Shown here piece after piece: positions 18,903 through 28,914 of a stretch of 32,400 nt of DNA. The first letter of the stretch is position 1; every line of letters begins with the position of its first letter. Source of the stretch: Deltaproteobacteria bacterium (lineage in GTDB: Bacteria; Desulfobacterota; DSM-4660; Desulfatiglandales; HGW-15); NCBI GenBank assembly GCA_016932115.1, contig JAFGDM010000062.1:1-32400 (forward strand). The letters run 5' to 3'. Made by a program: the position numbers and the translations under genes. The notes under the pieces were generated by a model. That model was not told the DNA's origin, ran no database searches, and saw nothing but the letters and a program-made list of their open reading frames with translations.

Positions 18903-19265
18903 ATGGATGATCAGGAGATATATCGGGAAAAAAGGAATCGAGAGCAGGGCGGCAGTCCGGAAGAAATGGATGCGAAAGTAGGTTCTTCAGTCCATGAGAA
19001 GCCTAAACCGCACGGTTTTGTCCATGTCCTATGGCTTTTGGTTGTACTCAGCGCCTTTCTTTTTGGGGCCAGCGTGGTAAACATTGTTTTGGGGATGAAA
19101 ATCTATGAAACTTCCAAAAGACAGAGCTCAGTCATAGAGAGACTGAACATCTCCATGAAAGAGGTTCAGAAAACGGTGCTTCATTTGTCTGAAATCACTG
19201 AAGAGATGCTCCAGGCCGAAGACGAATATGATACGGGAGTGCCTTTAGAGGAAGAAAAGATTTAA
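18903..19265 (+). CDS. Small single-pass membrane protein, unknown function
   Basis: 120 residues that I do not recognise. A charged N-terminal part of about 38 residues is followed by one membrane helix (about 39-65) and then a likely coiled coil (about 68-105) that ends in an acidic tail. The arrangement suggests an N-terminus in the cytoplasm. The gene has a good GAGGAG site 7 bases before the ATG at 18903, is 18 bases from the TtcA-like gene and 34 bases from carB. This close spacing makes it a real member of the operon, but it says little about function. Confidence 0.75.
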   Translation: MDDQEIYREKRNREQGGSPEEMDAKVGSSVHEKPKPHGFVHVLWLLVVLSAFLFGASVVNIVLGMKIYETSKRQSSVIERLNISMKEVQKTVLHLSEITEEMLQAEDEYDTGVPLEEEKI

Positions 19266-19299
19266 ACCTTCACCATCTTTTACAAGGAAAGGATTCCTC

Positions 19300-22200
19300 A
19301 TGCCCAAGCGGAGCGACCTGAAAAAGGTTATGATCATTGGGTCCGGCCCTATTGTGATCGGACAGGCCTGTGAGTTTGACTACTCCGGTACGCAGGCCTG
19401 CAAGGCCCTTCGAAAGCTGGGATACGAAATCGTATTGGTGAATTCAAATCCGGCTACCATCATGACGGATCCGGGAATGGCCGAGGCAACCTATATTGAA
19501 CCGCTGAACAGAAAAACCATGGAGGAAATCATTGAAAAAGAACGGCCCGATGCCATTCTGCCCAACCTGGGCGGACAAACAGGTCTCAATCTTTCCTTGG
19601 ACCTAGCGCGGAGCGGAGTTTTGAAGCGTTACGGCGTTAAGGTCATCGGTGTGGACGTGGAGGCCATTGAAAGAGGAGAAGATCGGATTGCCTTCAAGGA
19701 AACCATGGCACGGCTTCATATTGAGATGCCCAGTAGCCGGCCGGCTTTCAGCGTGGATGAGGCGGAGAAGGCGGCGTCCGAGCTTGGGTATCCGGTGGTC
19801 ATACGCCCTGCCTACACTCTTGGCGGAACAGGAGGAGGCCATGTTTACAATGTGGAGGAACTGCGCTCGGTCGCGGCCAGGGGACTAGCTGCGAGCATGG
19901 TCGGCCAGATTCTGGTTGAGGAATCCGTTTTGGGCTGGGAGGAACTGGAACTGGAGGTGGTGAGGGATGCCAAGAACCGGATGATCACGGTTTGCTTCAT
20001 CGAAAACGTGGATGCCATGGGGATTCACACGGGAGATTCTTACTGTGTCGCCCCGATGCTCACAATTGATCCCCAGCTCCAGCAGAGACTTCAAAAATCC
20101 TCCTACGACATTGTAGAGGCCATCCGGGTCATCGGAGGCACTAATATTCAGTTTGCCCACGACCCTGCCACGGACAGGGTCGTTGTGATCGAAATCAACC
20201 CGAGGACATCCCGTTCCTCCGCCCTCGCATCCAAGGCAACGGGCTTTCCCATTGCACTCATCTCCGCCATGCTGGCAGTAGGCTTGACCCTGGATGAGAT
20301 CCCCTACTGGCGGGAAGGAACACTGGATAAATATACTCCTTGGGGAGAATATGTGGTGGTTAAGTTCCCACGGTGGGCCTTCGAGAAGTTTCCGGGAGCC
20401 CTAGACAGGCTGGGCACCCAAATGAAAGCCGTGGGCGAGGTTATGAGCATCGGCAAAACTTACAAAGAAGCCTTTCAAAAATCCATTCGATCTCTAGAGA
20501 TAGGACGCTACGGGCTGGGCTTTGCAGGGACCTTTAACAAAAACAGTCTGGAGGAGCTGATGGATCTTCTCGCAGTGCCGACCAGCGAGAGGCAGTTTGT
20601 GATGTACGAGGCCCTTAGAAAAGGAGCGTCCATAGAGGACCTTTCAAGGAAAACTCACATCAAGCCATGGTTCATTCATCAAATGAAGGAGCTGGTTGAG
20701 CTTGAGGAAAAAATTCTGACTTTCAAAAACAAAGGGCTCCCTGAAGATCTTCTGACCCATGCCAAAAGAGACGGTTTTTCAGACCGTTACCTTTCACAGC
20801 TTCTAGATATTCCTGAAAGGGACATCCGGGAGCGGCGGGTATCTCTAGGCGTTGTGCATAGCTGGGCCGCGGTTCCTGTGAGCGGTGTGGAGAACGCGGC
20901 CTATTATTATTCTACGTATAATGCTGCGGATGAAGTTAAGAGCAGCCAGCGAAAAAAGATAATGGTTCTTGGGGGCGGGCCGAACCGGATCGGGCAGGGT
21001 ATCGAGTTTGACTACTGCTGTGTACACGCGGCTTTGACTTTAAGGGACGAAGGGTATGAATCGATTATGGTGAACTGTAACCCTGAAACCGTGTCCACCG
21101 ATTTTGACACGTCCGACAAGCTTTATTTCGAGCCCCTTACGGCCGAAGACGTATTAAGTATTTTTGAAAAAGAGCAACCCGAGGGGGTGATTGTGCAGTT
21201 CGGCGGGCAGACACCGCTCAATCTGGCAACCGAACTGGCAAGGGCGGGAATTAGGATTCTAGGTACTTCGCCGGATACGATCGATCTGGCGGAAGATAGA
21301 GATCGGTTTCGCCAGATGATGCGAAAACTTGGTATTCCCCAGCCGGAATCCGGGATGGCAAGCGATTTGGAAGAGGCCGTTGAAATCGCACACGCCATAG
21401 GCTATCCGCTGATGGTGCGACCTTCCTATGTGCTTGGAGGGAGGGCCATGGAGGTTATCCATGATGAGGAAATGCTGAAGCGCTACGTGGGCGCCGCTGT
21501 AGACGTGACGCCGCAACGCCCTATTCTCATCGACAAGTTTCTGGAAAATGCCATCGAAGCGGAAGCCGATGCAATTGCGGATGGAATCGATGCTTTTGTT
21601 CCTGCCGTGATGGAGCATATCGAACTGGCGGGGATACATTCGGGAGACTCCGCCTGTGTTATCCCGCCGATCAGCATTCCTCGCAAGCATGTTGATACGA
21701 TTTACGAATATACTAAGAAGATCGCCGTGGAGTTCGGAGTGATCGGTCTTATGAATATCCAATATGCCATCGCAAACGATGTGGTTTATATTCTGGAAGC
21801 AAATCCTCGAGCATCAAGGACCGTCCCGTTGGTCTCCAAGGTCTGCAATATCAGCATGGCCCGAATCGCCACGCAATTCATGCTGGGGAAAAAAATGAAG
21901 GACCTAAACATCGAACCCAAGACAATCCTCCATTTCGGAGTTAAGGAATCTGTTTTTCCCTTCAATATGTTACCTGAAGTTGATCCTCTACTGGGCCCTG
22001 AGATGCGTTCTACGGGCGAAGTGCTCGGATTGGCCGATTCCTTCGGCGTGGCTTTTTACAAGGCTGAAGAGAGCGCTCAGCAGGTTCTTCCCCTGGAGGG
22101 TACTGTATTGATCACGGTTTCAGAGCAGGATCGGCCTGCCGTGCTGGAGGTGGCAAGACAGTTTGCAGAGTTGGGATTTAAAATCAAGGCCACCGAAGGA

Positions 22201-22500
22201 ACGCGCAGATTCCTGGCCGAGCAGGGCATTGAGAGCGAGCAGGTGTTCAAACTTCATGAAGGACGGCCGAATATCGTGGATGCGATCAAGAACCGGGAGA
22301 TTCAACTGGTTATCAACACCCCCATAGGCCGGCTTGGGAAGCACGATGATTCCTATATTCGGAAATCGGCCATCCAGTACAAAGTCCCCTACATCACCAC
22401 CCTTGCTGCGGCTCTTGCGGCGGCAAAGGGCATTCGTGCCGTCCGAAAGGGCCACGGAACGGCCAAGTCCCTACAGGAATATCACAAGGAAATCAATTAA
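19300..22500 (+). CDS. carB: Carbamoyl-phosphate synthase large subunit
   Basis: 1066 residues, normal length. It makes carbamoyl phosphate from bicarbonate, ammonia (from CarA) and two ATP, feeding arginine and pyrimidine synthesis. The two homologous halves are clear: MIIGSGPIVIGQACEFDYSG at the start and VLGGGPNRIGQGIEFDYCC in the middle, each with an ATP-grasp domain (RPAYTLGGTGGG; RPSYVLGGRAM). An oligomerisation region lies between, and a MGS-like allosteric domain closes the protein (LITVSEQDRPAVLEVARQF and NTPIGRLGKHDDSYIRK). An AAGGAAAGGA site precedes the ATG at 19300. carA is not in this window. It converges on the transketolase gene with 44 bases between the stops and no clear terminator. 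Confidence 0.98.
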   Translation: MPKRSDLKKVMIIGSGPIVIGQACEFDYSGTQACKALRKLGYEIVLVNSNPATIMTDPGMAEATYIEPLNRKTMEEIIEKERPDAILPNLGGQTGLNLSLDLARSGVLKRYGVKVIGVDVEAIERGEDRIAFKETMARLHIEMPSSRPAFSVDEAEKAASELGYPVVIRPAYTLGGTGGGHVYNVEELRSVAARGLAASMVGQILVEESVLGWEELELEVVRDAKNRMITVCFIENVDAMGIHTGDSYCVAPMLTIDPQLQQRLQKSSYDIVEAIRVIGGTNIQFAHDPATDRVVVIEINPRTSRSSALASKATGFPIALISAMLAVGLTLDEIPYWREGTLDKYTPWGEYVVVKFPRWAFEKFPGALDRLGTQMKAVGEVMSIGKTYKEAFQKSIRSLEIGRYGLGFAGTFNKNSLEELMDLLAVPTSERQFVMYEALRKGASIEDLSRKTHIKPWFIHQMKELVELEEKILTFKNKGLPEDLLTHAKRDGFSDRYLSQLLDIPERDIRERRVSLGVVHSWAAVPVSGVENAAYYYSTYNAADEVKSSQRKKIMVLGGGPNRIGQGIEFDYCCVHAALTLRDEGYESIMVNCNPETVSTDFDTSDKLYFEPLTAEDVLSIFEKEQPEGVIVQFGGQTPLNLATELARAGIRILGTSPDTIDLAEDRDRFRQMMRKLGIPQPESGMASDLEEAVEIAHAIGYPLMVRPSYVLGGRAMEVIHDEEMLKRYVGAAVDVTPQRPILIDKFLENAIEAEADAIADGIDAFVPAVMEHIELAGIHSGDSACVIPPISIPRKHVDTIYEYTKKIAVEFGVIGLMNIQYAIANDVVYILEANPRASRTVPLVSKVCNISMARIATQFMLGKKMKDLNIEPKTILHFGVKESVFPFNMLPEVDPLLGPEMRSTGEVLGLADSFGVAFYKAEESAQQVLPLEGTVLITVSEQDRPAVLEVARQFAELGFKIKATEGTRRFLAEQGIESEQVFKLHEGRPNIVDAIKNREIQLVINTPIGRLGKHDDSYIRKSAIQYKVPYITTLAAALAAAKGIRAVRKGHGTAKSLQEYHKEIN

Positions 22501-22544
22501 GCGGTCGTTTAATGAGAAATGCCCTCGTCTTACCCCTGGCGCGT

Positions 22545-24548
22545 TTATATACGGTTAATCAGGTTCAGAGCCCGTTTCGCTATATTCTCACCGGTTAAAG
22601 CGAACCTCTCGTAGAGCACTTTATATGGGGCAGAGGCGCCGAAGCGGTCAATACTGATTACTTCTCCTCTCTCGCCCACGTAACGATGCCACCCCTGTGC
22701 CACACCGGCTTCAACGGCGACCCTAGCGTGGATGTGGGAGGGCAACACCCGAGAGCGGTATTCCTTCGGCTGGATGTCAAACAACTCCCAGGAGGGCATG
22801 CTGATTACCCGTGGGCGAAGGCCCTTTTCTTCTAGTTTATTTGCAGCTTCAAGGGCTAAATGCACTTCCGAACCGGTTGCAATAAGGATCACATTCGGGT
22901 CACCTGCCGTCGGTTCGGAGAGGATGTAGGCTCCCTGATAAAGGCCTTCGGCTGGTGCCAAACGACTTCTGTCAAGGACCGGAAGGGTCTGTCGTGTGAG
23001 GGACAGGGCGACCGGTCCGCTTTTGTTTTCCAGGGCGAAACGCCAGGCCGCAACAGTCTCGGAGGCGTCGCAGGGGCGGAGGACGATAAGATTTGGTATG
23101 GCCCTAAGGGCCGCCAGGTGTTCTACCGGTTGATGGGTCGGCCCGTCTTCGCCAAGGCCGATACTGTCATGGGTGAATAGGTAGATTATCTTCAACCCCA
23201 TGAGGGAAGCCAGGCGGATGGCAGGACGCATATAATCCGAGAAGACAAGAAAGGTTCCCCCATAAGGAATAAAGCCCCCATGGAGAGCCATACCGTTCAG
23301 CACTGCCCCCATTGCGTGTTCCCTTACGCCGAAACGGAGGTTGCGCTTGTCATGATGGTTAACCTGGAAATCTCCTCCACCCTTGATCAAGGTCTTGTTT
23401 GAAGGTGCCAGGTCCGCTGATCCGCCGACAAGGTTTTTGACACGACCGGCAATCGCATTGAGAACTTTCCCCGAAGCGTTTCTTGTGGCCTCGCCCTTGA
23501 GGTCAGGGGCGAAGAGAGGAAGGTCAGCTTGCCAGCCGTCAGGAAGTTCTCCTTCCATCCATGCGCGCCATTCCTCGGCTAGGTCAGGGTAGGCTTTTTC
23601 ATAGGATTGGAATAGATCGTTCCATTGCGTTTCGCTCTGTCTTCCCTTGTCGAGGGCCTTTCTGAAATTGGTGAGCGCCTCTTCAGGGATGAAGAAATTC
23701 GGTTCCGAGGGCCACCCCAGGTTTTTTTTGGTCAACCTGATCTCTTCCGCACCCAGCGGTTCCCCATGGGCTGAAGCCATACCCCCTTTATTGGGGCTTC
23801 CATAGCCAATGGTGGTACGCACCGAGATCAGGGAAGGCCGCTTTGTTTCTCTCTGAGCGGAAATGAGGGCGTTTTCTATTGCTATAAGGGCATTGCCGTC
23901 GGTTACCTGCTGCACATGCCAGCCGTATGCAGTGAATCTTGCAAGCCTGTTTTCAGAGTATGTTAGATCCGTGCTTCCTTCAATGGTTATGCGGTTATCA
24001 TCATATAAATATATAATCTTGCCCAGGCCTAGATGTCCTGCAAGGGAGGCTGTTTCGTGAGATATACCCTCCATAAGATCACCGTCGCTTACGATCGCAT
24101 AGGTGAAATGGTTCACGATCTCGTGTCCCGGACGGTTGAATCTCGCAGCCAGAATTCGTTCGGCAAGTGCCATGCCTACGCCGTTGGCTAATCCCTGGCC
24201 CAGAGGTCCTGTTGTTGTTTCAACACCGGGGGTAAGACCATACTCGGGATGGCCGGGCGTTTTGCTTCCCCATTGGCGGAAATTCTTTAGCTCACTCAGA
24301 GGGAGATCATACCCGGTGAGGTGGAGGAGGCTGTAGAGCAACATTGACCCATGGCCGGCGGAAAGCACGAATCGGTCTCTGTCGTGCCAAGCAGGATTCG
24401 CCGGGTTGTGTTTAAGAAATCTTGTCCAGAGTACATAAGCCATAGGCGCTGCGCCCATGGGCATACCTGGATGGCCTGATTCGGCTTTTTCAACACACTC
24501 GGCCGATAACATGCGAATGGTGTTTACGCAGAGAGCATCGAGATCCAT
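22545..24548 (-). CDS. tkt: Transketolase
   Basis: 667 residues, normal length. It moves two-carbon units between pentose-phosphate pathway sugars using thiamine diphosphate and a metal ion. Motifs: [18 protein letters not shown] at the N-terminus, [40 protein letters not shown], the thiamine-binding [12 protein letters not shown] to DDNRITIEG segment, [18 protein letters not shown] with the catalytic Glu, and [26 protein letters not shown] site precedes the ATG at 24548. The gene is 25 bases after the DapA-like gene and is the third member of the kdsD operon, so it may supply or balance pentose phosphates for the arabinose-5-phosphate isomerase. Confidence 0.98.
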   Translation of the reverse strand: MDLDALCVNTIRMLSAECVEKAESGHPGMPMGAAPMAYVLWTRFLKHNPANPAWHDRDRFVLSAGHGSMLLYSLLHLTGYDLPLSELKNFRQWGSKTPGHPEYGLTPGVETTTGPLGQGLANGVGMALAERILAARFNRPGHEIVNHFTYAIVSDGDLMEGISHETASLAGHLGLGKIIYLYDDNRITIEGSTDLTYSENRLARFTAYGWHVQQVTDGNALIAIENALISAQRETKRPSLISVRTTIGYGSPNKGGMASAHGEPLGAEEIRLTKKNLGWPSEPNFFIPEEALTNFRKALDKGRQSETQWNDLFQSYEKAYPDLAEEWRAWMEGELPDGWQADLPLFAPDLKGEATRNASGKVLNAIAGRVKNLVGGSADLAPSNKTLIKGGGDFQVNHHDKRNLRFGVREHAMGAVLNGMALHGGFIPYGGTFLVFSDYMRPAIRLASLMGLKIIYLFTHDSIGLGEDGPTHQPVEHLAALRAIPNLIVLRPCDASETVAAWRFALENKSGPVALSLTRQTLPVLDRSRLAPAEGLYQGAYILSEPTAGDPNVILIATGSEVHLALEAANKLEEKGLRPRVISMPSWELFDIQPKEYRSRVLPSHIHARVAVEAGVAQGWHRYVGERGEVISIDRFGASAPYKVLYERFALTGENIAKRALNLINRI

Positions 24549-24573
24549 AAAGTCCGTCCTCCATTTTCGTAGC

Positions 24574-25530
24574 CTATTGCGGATAGTCTCCGTAGTCGTT
24601 CATTTCCTTGATGAGGGCCCTCACCTTTTCTTCCTCAACCTCGGATTGCATAATAGACATGGGGCTTTCAATGATCTCCATCTTTGAAAGGACGCTCTTG
24701 ATCGTCGGCGACGGAAAGGACCGGCAAATCTCCGCGAGCTTTTGGAGATAGACGCCCGTCTTTAGGAGTTGGTGCAATCGATCCGGATAATCCCCTTGAC
24801 CGTCCGGCATGTTGAGGGAGGCGTCGGTGATTTTTCGCCACGCTTTTGGAGCGAGATTTGCGCCTGATGAAACCACGCCGCTCATGCTGGGATACATCAG
24901 GAAATGAGATTCTTGACCATCGTAGATGCGGAAGTCATGCTTTTTTCGAACCGCTTTTTGGTAATGGCCGGTTCTTTCGAGAGGCCCGAGGAAGATCAAG
25001 CCCCGGATCTCTTGGATTCCTGCCAGATTCTTGAGAATGGCGGTGCGAATATTTTTTCTCTTAAAAGTCCGGCCTACCTGCCTGATGAGTTCGGGATCGT
25101 TGTGAAGCATCCATGATTGTTTCGCTATGGTGCATAGATTCTGATAGTGCAGGGTTAGCCCCCGATTACTATGATAGTAAAGAGGGGTGTCTACCCAAAA
25201 GAGAGGCCCGCTGTATTTCCTTGTCTCCACTTTTTTTAGGAGGAGAAGGAGGATTTGTCCGGTATCATCTTGCGTCCCACCGGTAACCCAGACAAAGAGC
25301 GGCGTCCGACCGCGAACGACCACAAGTGTTTTGTCAAAAAGATCTTCTCGTTGCGAGACACTTAAATTGACACCTTCACCAGCATAAGGGCTTGCAATGA
25401 AAACAGCCTGAACGTGGGGCAGCACCCTGTCCAGAAGCCGACCCAAGCCACGGCCGTCTATTTCGCCGTTTGCCCTAAGCGGGGTCACGAGATCGACGAT
25501 GAGACCCCGCGGAGCGGTTAAATGATCCAT
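24574..25530 (-). CDS. DapA/NAL superfamily aldolase paralog, atypical active site
   Basis: 318 residues from the chosen start. The TIM-barrel of the dihydrodipicolinate synthase / N-acetylneuraminate lyase family is recognised from [16 protein letters not shown], the Schiff-base lysine Lys167 in AILKNLAG, and [11 protein letters not shown] (the usual catalytic Tyr region). The conserved GTTGE loop is changed to ASPYAGEG (46-53). The loop PSRTG that normally binds the substrate carboxylate is absent, being replaced by the short MLHNDP stretch. So ordinary dihydrodipicolinate synthesis is unlikely and the substrate is unknown. The C-terminus has an extra helical tail. I chose the ATG at 25530, with GAGGAG 12 bases before it; the upstream ATG at 25575 would overlap kdsD more. 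It lies between kdsD and transketolase. Confidence 0.75.
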   Translation of the reverse strand: MDHLTAPRGLIVDLVTPLRANGEIDGRGLGRLLDRVLPHVQAVFIASPYAGEGVNLSVSQREDLFDKTLVVVRGRTPLFVWVTGGTQDDTGQILLLLLKKVETRKYSGPLFWVDTPLYYHSNRGLTLHYQNLCTIAKQSWMLHNDPELIRQVGRTFKRKNIRTAILKNLAGIQEIRGLIFLGPLERTGHYQKAVRKKHDFRIYDGQESHFLMYPSMSGVVSSGANLAPKAWRKITDASLNMPDGQGDYPDRLHQLLKTGVYLQKLAEICRSFPSPTIKSVLSKMEIIESPMSIMQSEVEEEKVRALIKEMNDYGDYPQ

Positions 25531-26494
25531 TGATTCTGAATTCTCCTCTTCCAAGCAAATCATGGAGATGAACAAGTCCTTTGAGTTTCTTATCCCGGTC
25601 TATGATGCAGAGATGGGTGATTTCGTAAAGTTCCATGATGCCGAGGGCTTCCGCGGCACTCTGCTCCTCTTGCACCGTTCTGGGTGAGGCGGTCATGACC
25701 TGCTCGACTTTTAGGTTGTGGATGCTTTTATGCTTCAAAAGGGCCCTGCGGAGATCACCGTCCGTAATGATGCCCGCGAGCCCGAGTTCCTTGTCTACCA
25801 CCACAACTGCGCCTATTTCTTTAGCTTCGATCTCCTTGATAGCCTGCTCGACTTTGGTACCCAGGAGAACGGTGGGAATATGATCCTCCATAAACATAAC
25901 TTCCTTGACCTTGATGGCCAACCGTTCCCCCAGACTGCCGCCGGGGTGAAACTTCTTGAAATCCTTTGACTTGAAGCGCCTTGAGTTGATGAGTACCACG
26001 GCCAGGGCGTCTCCCATGGCGAGAGCGGCTGTAGTGCTGGCTGTAGGCACGAGGCCCATGGGACAGGCCTCTCTTTGTACGCCTACATCAATGACCACGT
26101 GACTTTCCTTTGCAAGAGAAGAGGCCAACGCTCCTGTGAAGGTGATTATTTTTGCACCCATGTTCCTGATCATCGGCAGAATTGTATTGATCTCCGGGGT
26201 ATTCCCGCTGTGGGAAACCACAAGAACCACATCGTCCCGTGTAACCATCCCCAGATCTCCATGAATGGCCTCCGCCGGGTGAAGAAAAAGAGAAGGTGTT
26301 CCGGTGCTGTTGAGGGTTGCTGAAATTTTCCTTGCCACAAGCCCGGATTTTCCCATTCCCGTCAGTATAACGCGTCCTTTTGATTTAAGGATCAAACGGA
26401 CGGCTCGCTCGAATTCAGGGCCGACTCGGTCGACGAGAGACAGCAAAGCTTCCGCCTCAATCTTAAGAACTTCTTTTACCTGTTCGATAACCAT
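25475..26494 (-). CDS. kdsD: Arabinose-5-phosphate isomerase
   Basis: 339 residues. It converts ribulose 5-phosphate to arabinose 5-phosphate, the first step of Kdo synthesis for lipopolysaccharide. A SIS domain (ILTGMGKSGLVARKISATLNS; HPAEAIHGDLGMVTRDDVVL; VSHSGNTPEINTI; REACPMGLVPTASTTAALAMGDALAV) is followed by two CBS domains (VKEVMFMEDHIPTVL; VEQVMTASPRTVQ), the classic KdsD/GutQ architecture. The last 20 residues after HLHDLL are extra and overlap the start of the next gene by 56 bases. It is first in the operon with the DapA-like protein and transketolase. The start ATG at 26494 has only a weak GAGATG in front. Confidence 0.93.
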   Translation of the reverse strand: MVIEQVKEVLKIEAEALLSLVDRVGPEFERAVRLILKSKGRVILTGMGKSGLVARKISATLNSTGTPSLFLHPAEAIHGDLGMVTRDDVVLVVSHSGNTPEINTILPMIRNMGAKIITFTGALASSLAKESHVVIDVGVQREACPMGLVPTASTTAALAMGDALAVVLINSRRFKSKDFKKFHPGGSLGERLAIKVKEVMFMEDHIPTVLLGTKVEQAIKEIEAKEIGAVVVVDKELGLAGIITDGDLRRALLKHKSIHNLKVEQVMTASPRTVQEEQSAAEALGIMELYEITHLCIIDRDKKLKGLVHLHDLLGRGEFRINGSFNRSAGSHRRSRDPA

Positions 26495-26669
26495 TGGGTT
26501 TCATCTCAAATAAGGGTTCAGCCAAGGATGAACTTCTTCATTACTAGCACTTTTGGGAAGCCGTCTCAAGCTTGAATTCCTGATAAAAATCCGGAACGGC
26601 AGCTTCAAAAGCACAAAGGAGATTGATTATTCCAGGGAATTCGCAGTAGGCTTTTGATTCCATTGATAT

Positions 26670-26675
26670 TATAAT
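26670..26675 (+). promoter_or_regulatory. thrC: Candidate -10 box of thrC
   Basis: TATAAT lies 44 bases before the thrC ATG in the 225-base region divergent from kdsD. No convincing -35 box is found at the right distance. A GAGG ribosome site lies 8 bases before the ATG. The rest of the region shows no clear structure. Confidence 0.35.
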
Positions 26676-26719
26676 AGGGGTCCATTGAATTTTAAATTTT
26701 ACGCACTGAGGTTATTCTT

Positions 26720-28222
26720 ATGAAATTGGAAGACTTCCCAGAGCCCATCCAGTCACGCCTTCTTCCTCGACCCGAGGGGGAAATGCGGTATCGTTGTCTT
26801 GGGTGCAAAGGTGAAACGGGCATAGACCGTCTTTTATACACCTGCCCTGAGTGCGGCAGTGTCCTCATGCTTTATGATAGGACTTTTGACAGGCTGCTGA
26901 AAATCGATGGAAAAGAGTGGCGCAAGATTTTCGATTATCGGCGAATGTTGAACCACCAAGCCTTAAAGGGGATCTTTCGCTATTATGAATTTATTGCTCC
27001 CGTCATCCCCCTCGAACGTATCGTCTACCTTGGAGAAGGACAGACACCCCTCGTCGAGGCGAACGGCAGGTTAAAGGACCTGGTTGGTCTGGATTTTTAC
27101 TTCAAGAGCGAAGGACTCAATCCAAGCGCCTCTTTTAAGGACCGGGGGATGGCTTGCGCTTTGAGTTTCATCAACGATTTCGTAAGAAAGGAAAAGATCG
27201 ACAAGATCCTGGCCGTCTGCGCCTCTACGGGTGACACCTCAGCCTCTGCCGCTCTTTACAGCTCCTACCTGGGAGATTTCATTAGTTCTGCGGTTCTACT
27301 TCCCCAAGGAAAGGTCACGTCGCAGCAGCTTGCACAGCCGCTGGGAAGCGGCGCAAAGGTCTTAGAAATCCCCGGGGTCTTTGATGATTGCATGAAAGTG
27401 GTGGAAACACTTGCCGAGACCTATCAGGTGGCGCTTCTCAATTCAAAAAACAGTTGGCGGATTTTGGGTCAAGAGTCTTTGTCCTTTGAAATCGCCCAGG
27501 ACTTCGATTACCAAGTGGGGGATAAAGTTGTCGCCCTTCCTATTGGAAACGCTGGAAATATAACAGCCGTGATGAGCGGATTCCTCAAGTTCCTAAAGGC
27601 CGGCGTCATAACAAGCCTTCCCAAAATTGTAGGCGTCCAATCAGAGCAGGCGGATCCGGTGTACCGCTACTATCTTGAAGAAAAAGACCCCAAACGAAGC
27701 TTTGTCCCTGTTGCCGTGAAGCCCAGTGTGGCTCAGGCGGCCATGATCGGGAATCCCGTGTCAATGCCCAGGGTCATTGAAACGGTTCGCGAATATAATC
27801 GTTCGGCAGGGGAGAAGAAGGTATTCGTAGTGCAGGTCAAGGAACAGGAAATCATGGATGCCATGATCATTGCCAACCGCAATGGAAACGTAGCCTGCAC
27901 CCAGGGAGGAGAAGCTATGGCAGGCTTGAAGAGAGCCGTGGAAAAAGGGTTTACAAGACCGGGGGATATCGGCGTTCTGGATTCAACCGCGCACATGCTC
28001 AAATTCCTGACCTTCCAGGAAATGTATTTCCAGAACGGCTTTGCCCCTGAATTTAAGGTTAAGCCGCGGGAAGACCTTAAAAACGCCCCTCTGCTCGTCA
28101 AGCCTAGCACTCTCGATCAATTTCCCGGTGCCGGGAAACCTCTACGAGGCGATGCGATGAAACGCTTTATAGATGAGACGGCGGTTGAAATTGCCGAAAT
28201 TTTGGGTCTTCAAAAGAGGTAA
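26720..28222 (+). CDS. thrC: Threonine synthase
   Basis: 500 residues. It converts O-phosphohomoserine to threonine with PLP. An N-terminal zinc ribbon has CXXC pairs (Cys26/29 and Cys42/45), and the PLP lysine is Lys140 in NPSASFKDRG. Further motifs are the ASTGDTSAS loop that binds phosphate and GQESLSFEIAQDF. The zinc-ribbon form is common in deltaproteobacteria and archaea. The start ATG at 26720 follows GAGG. It is divergent from kdsD, and rlmH follows after 53 bases. Confidence 0.95.
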   Translation: MKLEDFPEPIQSRLLPRPEGEMRYRCLGCKGETGIDRLLYTCPECGSVLMLYDRTFDRLLKIDGKEWRKIFDYRRMLNHQALKGIFRYYEFIAPVIPLERIVYLGEGQTPLVEANGRLKDLVGLDFYFKSEGLNPSASFKDRGMACALSFINDFVRKEKIDKILAVCASTGDTSASAALYSSYLGDFISSAVLLPQGKVTSQQLAQPLGSGAKVLEIPGVFDDCMKVVETLAETYQVALLNSKNSWRILGQESLSFEIAQDFDYQVGDKVVALPIGNAGNITAVMSGFLKFLKAGVITSLPKIVGVQSEQADPVYRYYLEEKDPKRSFVPVAVKPSVAQAAMIGNPVSMPRVIETVREYNRSAGEKKVFVVQVKEQEIMDAMIIANRNGNVACTQGGEAMAGLKRAVEKGFTRPGDIGVLDSTAHMLKFLTFQEMYFQNGFAPEFKVKPREDLKNAPLLVKPSTLDQFPGAGKPLRGDAMKRFIDETAVEIAEILGLQKR

Positions 28223-28275
28223 ACCGATGTTATCTTGTTCTGCCGATATAACCGTTGTGCGCCTGATGGCTCAGA

Positions 28276-28749
28276 ATGCTCAAAATCCGAATCATCGTTG
28301 TTGATAGGACCCGTGCCGGTTTTTTAAGAGAAGGCGAGTCTTTTTACTTAAAAAGGCTGCGTTACTACGCGACTGTGGAATGGGCGGTGGTCAAGCCCGT
28401 GAAAATAGTCAAAGGCAAAAATGATAGGGGAATCCTGAATGCCGAGGGCGAAGCTGTAGAGCGAAAACTATTTCCGAAGGAGTACGTAGTTGCCCTGGAC
28501 CGGACAGGAGATCCGATGGATTCCGAGGGGATTGCGGACTGGCTGGATAATCTTGCCCGTCAAGCTTCAGGAGGGGTCTCGTTTGTGATCGGAGGGCCAC
28601 TTGGGCTTTCTAAAAATATCCTGAAAAGGGCTCAAAAGGTTTTTTCGTTATCGCGCCTCACCCTTACCCATGAGATGAGCCGTCTCGTGCTTCTGGAGCA
28701 GCTTTACAGGGCCATGACTATTCTGAGCGGCGAAAAATATCACAAGTAA
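28276..28749 (+). CDS. rlmH: 23S rRNA pseudouridine-1915 N3-methyltransferase
   Basis: 157 residues, a SPOUT methyltransferase that modifies helix 69 of 23S rRNA on assembled 70S ribosomes. The motif VSFVIGGPLGLSKNIL, and the C-terminal SLSRLTLTHEMSRLVLLEQLYRAMTILSGEKYHK region, of which LEQLYRAMTI and the final YHK are diagnostic, are present. It is a little longer than the E. coli enzyme at the N-terminus. The start at 28276 has no good ribosome-binding site. A copy of the dispersed repeat begins within a few bases of its stop. Confidence 0.94.
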   Translation: MLKIRIIVVDRTRAGFLREGESFYLKRLRYYATVEWAVVKPVKIVKGKNDRGILNAEGEAVERKLFPKEYVVALDRTGDPMDSEGIADWLDNLARQASGGVSFVIGGPLGLSKNILKRAQKVFSLSRLTLTHEMSRLVLLEQLYRAMTILSGEKYHK

Positions 28750-28751
28750 AA

Positions 28752-28821
28752 AAAATTGCAGTTTTGAGAGGGACCACCATGCCTGATGGCTGTGGATTTT
28801 TCAAAAAAATGAAATGTTGCC
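28752..28821 (+). repeat. MITE-like repeat family, copy B (left end missing)
   Basis: The core GCAGTTTTGAGAGGGACC followed by ATGC matches copies C and D, and the right end reads ATGAAATGTTGCC like copy D. The left end is absent, replaced by the end of rlmH, so it is a truncated copy. A T-rich run (TTCTTTTATCCC) follows. Confidence 0.6.
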
Positions 28822-28914
28822 GGATTCTTTTATCCCTCTTCACTTAGCGAATTGAAGACCAATTCTTGCACGGGAGGGTCCCTTCACCGGGGAGGGGTAT
28901 GCGTCTGCCGGGGT

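Noticed and set aside
28849-28865. GAATTG-AAGAC-CAATTC inverted repeat after rlmH
   Set aside because: Only 6 bp per arm with no T run and no adjacent start; too short to support a call.
28866-28884. Inverted partial match to the repeat core (reverse reads AGGGACCCTC then CGTGC)
   Set aside because: Only about 14 bases match and neither the GCAGTTTT block nor an end sequence is present, so chance is likely.
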